A stretch of DNA of 64,000 nucleotides from Deltaproteobacteria bacterium (GTDB lineage: Bacteria > Myxococcota_A > Polyangia > GCA-2747355 > JADLHG01). Shown piece after piece: positions 26,121 to 33,009 of this stretch; position 1 is the first letter of the stretch, and the number at the start of each line of letters is the position of its first letter. The position numbers and the translations under genes were made by a program. The DNA lies in assembly GCA_020848905.1 (NCBI GenBank), contig JADLHG010000042.1, positions 310,001-374,000 of the forward strand. Direction: 5' to 3'. The notes below the pieces were generated by a model, which saw only the letters and a program-made list of their open reading frames with translations, did no database searches and was not told the origin of the DNA.

Positions 26121-27170
26121 TCAGGCTCTCGCGTCGAGCAAGCGGCGTAGCTCGACCTCGTCCAGGGCGAAGAAGTAGCCCGCCTCTTGCACGAGCAATC
26201 GGTGAATCTCGGCCGGCACGTCACCGCCCGCCCGCGCGAAGCGGGCCACGTTCCGGCGATAGATGAAGGTGCAGTTCAACCGCGCGCGCCGCCGGGCCGC
26301 GGTCCTGCGCCGTCGCGCTCCGCCCGCCGGAGGCTCGTCGGCCGGAATTCCGGTCAAGAGCACTGCTGCGCGCGGGTCGAAGCCCTCTGCCACCAGCTCC
26401 ACGGCGGGGTAGTCGAGGACGCGCCAGGGCGCCCCGCGCAGAAGGCTCCCGAGCGGCTCGGGCATCTCGGCCACCACCTGGCGCATCACCTCGTCGAGCT
26501 GGCCGGCGGGCAGGTCGCCTGCGCCCCCGGGCTGGGTCTGGTCGAGCGTGTGCACCGTGAGGAAGTGCTCGAGCGCGTCCTTCGGCCGATCCTCGAGCTC
26601 CAGCGCGACTCCGAGGAAGTAGTGCCCGTCGCTACGCGTCGCCTCGTGCCGCGCCGCTTCTTCGAGCAACTCGATGGCCCGAGAGCGGAGCTCCACCTCG
26701 AGGAGGACGCGCCCCGCGCGCAGGTAGTAGGCCGGGTCCGGGAAGGGGGGCGGCGGGAGCCCGCCCGCCGCGCGCCGAGCCTCGTCGAGCGCGCCCGCCC
26801 CCAACCAGGCTTCGGCCCGCAGGAGCTGCACGTCCAGCGCCTCGATGTCGTCCGCCGCCAGGTCGGCCGCCTGATCGCACAGCTTCAGCGCGACGTCGAA
26901 ATCCTCGAGGGGGTGGATCGCCAGCTCGATCGCGTAGAGCACGGCGTCGAGATACTCCGGGTCCATGTCCATGGCGCGGCGAAAGAGCTCCATGGCCTCT
27001 TCCGCGTCCCCCTCGGCGGCCACGATCGCCCCGAGCAAGGTGTGTCCCTCGGGGCTCTCACCGTCGATCCGCAAGATGTGGTCGGCCGAGAGCCGTGCCG
27101 CGCCGAGCTCGCCGCGGTTGAGCAGATCCCACCCGCGATCGAGGTGCGCAGTGACTGCATCCATCTCCAT
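26121..27170 (-). CDS. TPR protein with a degenerate zincin-like (metallopeptidase-fold) C-terminus
   Basis: 349 residues. The N-terminal two-thirds is TPR-like ('GHTLLGAIVAAEGDAEEAMELFRRAMDMDP'-type helix pairs, shown here in part). The C-terminal 100 residues follow the layout of small minimal metallopeptidases of the PF06262 type: 'DPRAAVLLTGIP', a basic stretch, 'NCTFIYRRNVARFA', then a helix. In that helix the zinc motif HExxH should stand, but here it reads 'VQEAGYFFAL': both His are lost (Gln and Tyr), while the Glu and Gly stay. So the fold is probably kept and peptidase activity lost. The start at 27170 is chosen for its GGAAGAG ribosome site; 27188 is an alternative. Confidence 0.75.
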   Translation of the reverse strand: MEMDAVTAHLDRGWDLLNRGELGAARLSADHILRIDGESPEGHTLLGAIVAAEGDAEEAMELFRRAMDMDPEYLDAVLYAIELAIHPLEDFDVALKLCDQAADLAADDIEALDVQLLRAEAWLGAGALDEARRAAGGLPPPPFPDPAYYLRAGRVLLEVELRSRAIELLEEAARHEATRSDGHYFLGVALELEDRPKDALEHFLTVHTLDQTQPGGAGDLPAGQLDEVMRQVVAEMPEPLGSLLRGAPWRVLDYPAVELVAEGFDPRAAVLLTGIPADEPPAGGARRRRTAARRRARLNCTFIYRRNVARFARAGGDVPAEIHRLLVQEAGYFFALDEVELRRLLDARA

Positions 27171-27217
27171 GGAGCGCTCTTCCGCCATAGCGCGCGGCAG
27201 TATAGCATGCCGTCGTG

Positions 27218-29134
27218 ATGTCGAGTCGCCGCCTGCGCCCGCCGCTCGTATCGCTGTGCACGCGGCTCCGAGAGCGCCACGGCGCGACGCGCTGGGCTCT
27301 CCTCGTGGCGCTCTGGCTCGCCCCCCTGACTCCGGCCGCAGCACCCCCAGCTCCGACACCCCCGTCCGGCGCCCCGGGGGATCCGGCGGTGGCCGCGCGC
27401 TTCCAGGAGGCGCGCCGGCACTTCGATTCCGGGGCGCTGGAGCGCGCGGAGACGCTCCTGCGCGCCCTCGTCCACGGGGCGCCCGCCGACCCGCTCGTCC
27501 CCATCGCCCAGGTCTATCGCGCGCGCATCGCGCTCGCCCGCGGCCGCGCTCACGCGGCCCGCGACCTGCTCGCCCCCTACGCGCAGGCCAAAGACGAGAC
27601 CCCGGCCGCGTCGCAGGCCCGCTTCTTCCTCGGACTGGCCCAGGCTCGTGCGGGTGCCCACGAGGAGGCCCGACGCTGGCTCCGTCCCCTGGCTGCCCAC
27701 GGTGACGCAGACCAGCAGGCGGCAGCTCTCGCGGCCCTCGCCCTCTCTTCGATCAAGCTGAAGGACCACGCGGAGGCGATCGGCCACCTGGCCCGACTTC
27801 ACGCCATCAGCTCTCGCCAGAGCGAGCGGACCTGGGCCCGCGAGCTCCTCGAGCGGGAGATCGACGACCACCTCGGCGAGGCCGACGTGGAACGTCTCCA
27901 GCGCGGGGCCAAGGCCGAGAGCCTCCTCTTCGCTCTGGCCACCCGGCGCCTCGCTGAGCTTCGCCTGGCCCGCGGGCAAACCGCGGCGGCCGACCGCTGG
28001 TTGAAGCGCGGCGCCTCCGCGCGCGACGCCCACGGCGTGCACCTGCGGCAGAGCACCACCGAGTTCGCCGGGGAGCGGAGTCTCGGGCTGCTCCTGCCCC
28101 TCTCGGGCGCGGCTCGAAGCGGGGCCCGGCTCGTGCTCGCCGCCGCGACGACCGCCGCGGGAACCTTCGACACGGCCCCTGGCTCCGCTCCGCCGCTCCC
28201 CCTGGCGGTACGGAACAGCCTCGCCGCCGGCACCCCGGGAGCCACCGCTCTCATCGACCAGGAGCGCGTGCTGGCGATCGTGGCCGCCTCCGGCAGCGAC
28301 ACCGCCCGCGCCACGAAGCTCGCCGCTCAGCACGGCGTGCCGTTCCTCTCGCTCGACGAGACGGGCGCCTCGCCGCTCGTCCTGCGCATGGTCCCTTCCG
28401 AGGGGCAGCGGGTCCGCCGCCTGATCCAGCTCGCCGCCGCTCGACACCCCGGGTTGAAGCTGGCCGTCCTCGCCCCCCAGACCCCTCGCGGGCAGCGCCT
28501 CGCGCTGCAGGCCCGCACCGAGGTGACGGAGCTCGGCGGCGCCGCAACGCTCGAGCTGGCGCTTCCGCCCGGTAGCGCGAACCTCGCAGCGTCGGCCGCG
28601 CGAATCGCCGCCAGCCCGGCCCAGGCCCTCTTCGTTCCGGACGAGGTGGGCAGCGTGGTCCGTATCGTCGCCGCGCTGGCGCAGCGCGGGATCGCCGTGG
28701 GTGACACCGCGCGCGCCGGTCCACGTCGCACGCTGATCCTCATCGCGACTGCCGACGGCATCGAAGGGCGGGCGCTCGGGCCCGCCGCGCTGCGGCTCGA
28801 AGGAGCCGTAGTGGCACCAGGCTACTGTCCCGACGACCAGGCCCTCGGCCGCGGCACGCTCCTCCGGCACTACGCCCTGCAGCACGGGCGGTATCCGACT
28901 CTCGTGGAAGCGCTGGCCTTCGACGCGGTGGGAGTGGTCCGAACCCACCTCGAGCGGGGCGTGCGAGGCCGCGCCGCGCTTCGGGCCGCCCTCGCCCGCT
29001 CCGCCGCGCCAGGCCTCACGGGACGCGTGAGGTTCGACAGCACCGGGGAGCGCGCGGACCCGCCGCAGCTCTGCCGCGTGACCGCCGGGCGCCTCGCCGA
29101 CCTCCCCTCTGCGCCGCCGGCGCCCTCGCCGTAA
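27218..29134 (+). CDS. LpoA-like periplasmic protein (TPR plus periplasmic-binding fold)
   Basis: 638 residues. A signal sequence (hydrophobic about 25-42, 'LAPLTPAAA') is followed by a TPR-like region to about residue 280. A type-1 periplasmic-binding domain follows: 'SLGLLLPLSGAARSGARLVL', 'GVPFLSLDETG', 'LKLAVLAPQTPRGQ', ending with 'GRVRFDSTGER'. This order, TPR then PBP1 fold, is that of LpoA, the outer-membrane activator of penicillin-binding protein 1A, and of related amino-acid receptors. No lipobox is clear, so membrane anchoring is uncertain. The start is the ATG at 27218 (a GTG lies 3 bp before). It diverges from the zincin-like gene with under 50 bp between start codons. Confidence 0.7.
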   Translation: MSSRRLRPPLVSLCTRLRERHGATRWALLVALWLAPLTPAAAPPAPTPPSGAPGDPAVAARFQEARRHFDSGALERAETLLRALVHGAPADPLVPIAQVYRARIALARGRAHAARDLLAPYAQAKDETPAASQARFFLGLAQARAGAHEEARRWLRPLAAHGDADQQAAALAALALSSIKLKDHAEAIGHLARLHAISSRQSERTWARELLEREIDDHLGEADVERLQRGAKAESLLFALATRRLAELRLARGQTAAADRWLKRGASARDAHGVHLRQSTTEFAGERSLGLLLPLSGAARSGARLVLAAATTAAGTFDTAPGSAPPLPLAVRNSLAAGTPGATALIDQERVLAIVAASGSDTARATKLAAQHGVPFLSLDETGASPLVLRMVPSEGQRVRRLIQLAAARHPGLKLAVLAPQTPRGQRLALQARTEVTELGGAATLELALPPGSANLAASAARIAASPAQALFVPDEVGSVVRIVAALAQRGIAVGDTARAGPRRTLILIATADGIEGRALGPAALRLEGAVVAPGYCPDDQALGRGTLLRHYALQHGRYPTLVEALAFDAVGVVRTHLERGVRGRAALRAALARSAAPGLTGRVRFDSTGERADPPQLCRVTAGRLADLPSAPPAPSP

Positions 29135-29162
29135 CGCTGCGGGCGCGGCGACCGGAAGAGAC

Positions 29163-29954
29163 TCAGGGCTGCGCCATCGTCAGCACGCCTTGCTTCGCCG
29201 CGCGCACGGGCTCGACGAGTTGCAGGTAGTTCGTCGCGAGTTCGGAATCGTCGGGCCTGGCGAAATCCTGGCCGCTCACGATCCCCGACGAGTCCACGTC
29301 CAGAAAGTCGATATCCGCGATCGTCGTGCCCGGAGCCAGCACGAGTTGCCCGCTCACCAGCGTCGCCCCGCGCACGAGCAGCCCGACGGAGGTCCAGCTC
29401 CCGTCGAATTCGACAGGGTCTTCGTCCCCACAGGCGTTGATGTCCCAGACGATCGTCACGGCGCTCTTGCCCCCCACCCAGGCCTTGGTGTCCGCCGGCG
29501 CGCTGCCCAGCGTCACCGTCCCCTGGACGAAGGTCACCGTGGCCGAATCCACGATCGAAATGTCGCCCCCCTTCTTCTTGCCGTCGTTGTCGATGCACGG
29601 GACCTTGGTATTGCGGAAGGCCTGACCGAGCGCCTGCGCGTAGATCGGCTTCAGGACGCTACTGTCCGGCCTCGGCCCTCCCGCATCGCGCCGCAGGTCC
29701 GCGGCACCGAGGTCCCCCGCTCCCTTGCCGTCCCGCCGGGCGTCCCCCCCCGTCGAGCCTCCGTCTCCCCCCTGCGCCAGGTCGGCCGGCACGGAGTCCC
29801 CGTAGGGGCCCCCGTCCCCCCGGGGAAGACCCTGAACCGTGTCCGAGACGGCACCGCCGTCCAGCCCGCGCCCTAGACCGCCCCTGTCGAACACGCATCC
29901 GCCTCCGCAGATCCCGAGGAGCAAGGCGAAGGCGCTGGGGAGAGACCGCCGCAT
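29163..29954 (-). CDS. Putative Asp/Gly-rich lipoprotein
   Basis: 263 residues. A signal peptide ends in 'GICGGGC', a plausible though non-ideal lipobox with Cys20. Residues about 25-95 are low-complexity and rich in Asp, Gly and Ala ('GDGG' repeats), typical of myxobacterial lipoproteins. The remaining 165 residues look beta-rich, with two Cys ('VPCIDND', 'INACGDED') that could form a disulfide; I recognise no family. A kelch lipoprotein lies immediately upstream on the same strand, 53 bp away, so it may be the last gene of that operon. Confidence 0.7.
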   Translation of the reverse strand: MRRSLPSAFALLLGICGGGCVFDRGGLGRGLDGGAVSDTVQGLPRGDGGPYGDSVPADLAQGGDGGSTGGDARRDGKGAGDLGAADLRRDAGGPRPDSSVLKPIYAQALGQAFRNTKVPCIDNDGKKKGGDISIVDSATVTFVQGTVTLGSAPADTKAWVGGKSAVTIVWDINACGDEDPVEFDGSWTSVGLLVRGATLVSGQLVLAPGTTIADIDFLDVDSSGIVSGQDFARPDDSELATNYLQLVEPVRAAKQGVLTMAQP

Positions 29955-30007
29955 CCGTGTACAGCTGATCGTAGCGCACAGCGGCCGCCGAGCGCCAGCC
30001 CGGCAGC

Positions 30008-31402
30008 TTACGGGGACAGGAACGTCTGGTAGAGCTCGAGCAAGCTCGTCGCGTCGCCGGTGCCGCCGAGGCCACCCGAGACCAGGGCCGTGCCGTTTCC
30101 GATGCGCGTCACGCCATGCCCGTGCCTGGGCACCTGCATCGGCACGGTGCGAAGCGTGGCGAGCCCGCGCGATGAGAGGACCTGGGCCTCGGTGGCGACC
30201 CCCGTTTCGTCGCGTCCGCCGATCACCACGACGTGGTCGCCGAACCGGACGAGCTCGTGCCCGTAGCGGCCCTTCGCCAGCGCCTTCGGGTAGTGGTCCG
30301 TCTTGCGCGTGAGCGGGTCCACCACCCATCCGTCCGATAGCGGCCGCCCGTCGCGGTCTCGCCCGCCCAGTAGCAGCAGTCGTCCGTCGGCCAGCGCGCA
30401 CGCTCCGCTCCCCTCGGCAACCGCTCCGCCGGGCAGGACCAGCGTCTCGGAGCTCCCCGCACTCAGGTAGTAGACCTCCGCCGCAGGGGCACCGTCAGGC
30501 TGGCCCCCCGCCACGAGCAGCGCGTCCTTGGAGAGCGCCACGGCCGGCCTCCTCCGCGCCGCGCGCAGCGCGACCGGCAGGAGCGAGAGGCGTGGGTTCG
30601 CCCCCCCCACCGTGCCGGGCTCGAGCCTGAGGATCGTGGCCAGCGGACCGCTCGGCCCCTCGCCCCCGACCGCCAGGTAGCGGCCGTCCTCGAGCAGGAC
30701 CGCCGCCGCCCCTTTGCGCCGCTGCGTGGCCTCCAGCCCGTCAGGGAAGCTCGACCAGCTGGTCCCGTCGTAGCGCAGCACCCGCTGCGCAAGGCCCCGG
30801 TCGGCCTCCCCCAGCCAAACCAGCGCACAACGGTTGCCGCACCCCGCCCCGAGCGCCGCGCCTCGCGGCTCCGGCAGCGCGGGGAGCGGAACCACGACGT
30901 GGTGAAAGAAGTCGTAGAGGGTCGCCCCCGCGAGCGGACGCCCATCCCGATCGGCTCCGCCCGCGACGAGCACCCCCTCGAGCGGCAGGATCGCGACCGA
31001 CATCGTCTGACCCGCGACCGGGAGCCGCGGCTTGAGCGCCGAGAGCTCGCCCGCGCGACTGACGAGCAGCGAGAGCGCCCCCCCATCCGGGCCGAGGACG
31101 AGCGGCGGAGTCTCCCCTCGGGCGACCAGCGTTCGCGCGCTGAGACCCTCGAGCACGATCGATCCCACCGCGCCCTTCACCGAGGTTTCGAGCTCCACGG
31201 AAAGCCGTCGCGGATCCGCGACGGGGAAGAGCTCCTCGGCGGCGGGCTCGGTCACCCGCAGCTTCACCTGATCCACGTTCGCGAGCGGGTCCGGCCCCTC
31301 GGGGAAGGCGAGCGACAGGTCGAGGACCCCCGGGTCGCCGCAGGCGGCCACCGCGAGCGCACCGACGAGCAGCCACCTCGACGTGGTTCTGCGCGCGCTC
31401 AT
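30008..31402 (-). CDS. Kelch-repeat lipoprotein
   Basis: 464 residues, with a clear lipobox 'AVAAC' (Cys21). Residues 25-130 form a domain of unknown type. From about 140 there are kelch-like units ('GVLVAGGADRDGRPL', 'DGRYLAVGGEG', 'DALLVAGGQPDG', 'GRLLLLGGRDRDGRPL', 'HVVVIGGRDETG', 'GTALVSGGLGG'). These should fold into a six- or seven-bladed beta-propeller. Such propellers bind proteins or glycans on the cell surface. Its start overlaps the DUF167 stop by ATGA, so it is translationally coupled to the proC operon. The function is not known. Confidence 0.85.
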   Translation of the reverse strand: MSARRTTSRWLLVGALAVAACGDPGVLDLSLAFPEGPDPLANVDQVKLRVTEPAAEELFPVADPRRLSVELETSVKGAVGSIVLEGLSARTLVARGETPPLVLGPDGGALSLLVSRAGELSALKPRLPVAGQTMSVAILPLEGVLVAGGADRDGRPLAGATLYDFFHHVVVPLPALPEPRGAALGAGCGNRCALVWLGEADRGLAQRVLRYDGTSWSSFPDGLEATQRRKGAAAVLLEDGRYLAVGGEGPSGPLATILRLEPGTVGGANPRLSLLPVALRAARRRPAVALSKDALLVAGGQPDGAPAAEVYYLSAGSSETLVLPGGAVAEGSGACALADGRLLLLGGRDRDGRPLSDGWVVDPLTRKTDHYPKALAKGRYGHELVRFGDHVVVIGGRDETGVATEAQVLSSRGLATLRTVPMQVPRHGHGVTRIGNGTALVSGGLGGTGDATSLLELYQTFLSP

Positions 31403-31692
31403 GGCACCTTGAGGAGCGCGTCGCGTCCCACGCCGAGGACGCGCACCGTCTTGCGCTTGCTGCTCTCGCCGCCGACGATCTCGACCTGTCGGCGCGACAC
31501 GCCGAGCGCGCGAGCCAGGAGCGCGACCACCGCAGCGTTCGCCTCTCCTTCGACGGGGGGCGCCGTCACCGCGACCTTGAGCCTGTCCCCCACCACCGGT
31601 CCCACGCGCTCGCGCGACGCCCGGGGAACCACGAGGACGTTGAAGGTGATCCCGTCGGGCCCCTCGCGAATGTCGAGCCCCGCACCGCTCAT
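31399..31692 (-). CDS. DUF167 / YggU family protein
   Basis: 97 residues, the usual size. Conserved motifs 'VVPRASRERVGP', 'LKVAVTAPPVEGEANAAV' and 'SSKRKTVRV' define the DUF167 (YggU) family, small proteins of unknown function. The family is often found beside proC, as here. Overlaps both neighbours by 4 bp (ATGA). Confidence 0.93.
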   Translation of the reverse strand: MSGAGLDIREGPDGITFNVLVVPRASRERVGPVVGDRLKVAVTAPPVEGEANAAVVALLARALGVSRRQVEIVGGESSKRKTVRVLGVGRDALLKVP

Positions 31693-32510
31693 GTGCCGCG
31701 GCTGCCGAGCTCCTTCGAGCGCCGCGTGGCCACCTCGACCGCGTTGATCAAGGTCGTGCGGAGCCCCCCCGCCTCCAGCGTGTGCACGGCGGCGATCGCC
31801 GTCCCTCCCGGCGAGCAGACCATGTCCTTGAGGCGCCCGGGATGCTCCTGCGTCTCCATCACGAGCTTCGCCGCCCCAAAGACCGTCTGGCAGGCGAGGG
31901 CGTGCGCGTCCCAGCGGCTCAATCCGACCTTCACCCCCGCGTCGGAGAGCGCCTCGATCACCATGAAGATGTACGCGGGACCGCTGCCGCTCAGCCCCGT
32001 CACCGCGTCCTGCAGCTCCTCGTCCAGCACCACGACGAGGCCGGTGGGCTCGAAGATGCGGCGCGCCACACCCAGGTCCTCCTCCGTCGCGTGGCGCCCT
32101 CCCGACACGCCCGTCGCCCCGGCGCCCACCAGGCTGGCCACGTTGGGCATGGCCCGGATGACGCGCACCCCCGGCTGCAGGCGGCTCTCGATGCTGGCGA
32201 TGCTCCGGCCCGCGGCGATCGACACGACGAGCGCGCTCGGCGGGACGGCCGCTCCGATCTCCTCGAGAACGCCGTCCATGATCTGCGGCTTCACCGCCAG
32301 GACGATCACGTCCGCGCCCCGGACGGCCTCGACGTTGGAACCCAGCACGGCCAGACCGTAGGCCTTCGCCAGGTGCTCGCGCTGCGCCGCCCTCGGTTCG
32401 CTCGCGCGCACCTGCCCCGGCTCCACCGCCTTCGCCTGGAGCAGCCCCCGAATCAGCGCCTCGCCCATGTTCCCCGCGCCCACGAACGCAATCGTCCCGC
32501 GCATCGTCAT
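31689..32510 (-). CDS. proC: Pyrroline-5-carboxylate reductase
   Basis: 273 residues. Last step of proline biosynthesis, reducing pyrroline-5-carboxylate with NAD(P)H. The N-terminal Rossmann motif 'IAFVGAGNMGEALIRGL', the central 'VIRAMPNVASLVGAGATG' and the C-terminal signature 'DMVCSPGGTAIAAVHTLE' identify it. The start at 32510 overlaps the PilZ stop (ATGA) and gives the canonical N-terminus. Operon order: PilZ, proC, DUF167, kelch lipoprotein. Confidence 0.97.
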   Translation of the reverse strand: MTMRGTIAFVGAGNMGEALIRGLLQAKAVEPGQVRASEPRAAQREHLAKAYGLAVLGSNVEAVRGADVIVLAVKPQIMDGVLEEIGAAVPPSALVVSIAAGRSIASIESRLQPGVRVIRAMPNVASLVGAGATGVSGGRHATEEDLGVARRIFEPTGLVVVLDEELQDAVTGLSGSGPAYIFMVIEALSDAGVKVGLSRWDAHALACQTVFGAAKLVMETQEHPGRLKDMVCSPGGTAIAAVHTLEAGGLRTTLINAVEVATRRSKELGSRGT

Positions 32511-32917
32511 GGGCGCCCCATCAGCTTGGCAAACGCGCGCTCGCCCAGCTGCTCCTTCATCAGCGTCTCGACGGTCTCCTCTACCTGGTGTCGCTCGCCG
32601 TCGGAGGCGTAGACGAACTGGATCCCCATCCCGGCGTCGGGACGCGACGGGTCCCGCCCCGCGTCCGCCGGGACGACGATCCACCGCACGCGCCCCTTCA
32701 GCAGGAGCGGCTCCTCCAGTCGCGGCACGGTGAGCTTGAAGATGAACTCCGTCCCCACGTCCAGGGGTCGAGGTGTCTTGATGAAGGTTCCCCCCTTCGA
32801 GATGTTTCGCGTGTAGTCGTAGAAAAACGTGTTCAACTTCTGGTATTCGACGCGAAGCTCGATGGGTGAGCGCGGATAGTCTCTCTGATCGTCGTCGTTA
32901 TCGCTGTTGTCGCTCAT
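32507..32917 (-). CDS. PilZ-domain protein (probable c-di-GMP binder)
   Basis: 136 residues. A short acidic N-terminus is followed by a PilZ domain: 'RSPIELRVEY' supplies a reduced RxxxR region and 'TRNISKGGTFIKT' the (D/N)xSxxG motif, followed by beta strands to 'GMGIQFVY'. The C-terminal 35 residues form a helix. The RxxxR arm is not perfect ('RDYPRSPIELR'), so cyclic-di-GMP binding is likely but unproven. It resembles the single-domain PilZ proteins abundant in myxobacteria. First gene of an operon with proC. Confidence 0.87.
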   Translation of the reverse strand: MSDNSDNDDDQRDYPRSPIELRVEYQKLNTFFYDYTRNISKGGTFIKTPRPLDVGTEFIFKLTVPRLEEPLLLKGRVRWIVVPADAGRDPSRPDAGMGIQFVYASDGERHQVEETVETLMKEQLGERAFAKLMGRP

Positions 32918-32957
32918 GGTGCCATGAGTCCTCGTGAGTGCCCGAAGGCCGCGGAAA

Positions 32958-32987
32958 AACGTAGCCCACGCGGCAGAGCCCTGTCAA
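32958..32987 (-). promoter_or_regulatory. Candidate sigma70-type promoter of the PilZ-proC operon
   Basis: On the minus strand a perfect TTGACA (32987-32982) is followed after 18 nt by TACGTT (32963-32958). Predicted start near 32951, leaving a leader of about 34 nt to the PilZ start codon. Confidence 0.45.
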
Positions 32988-33009
32988 ACCGGGGGGCCCG
33001 CGTGCTCCC

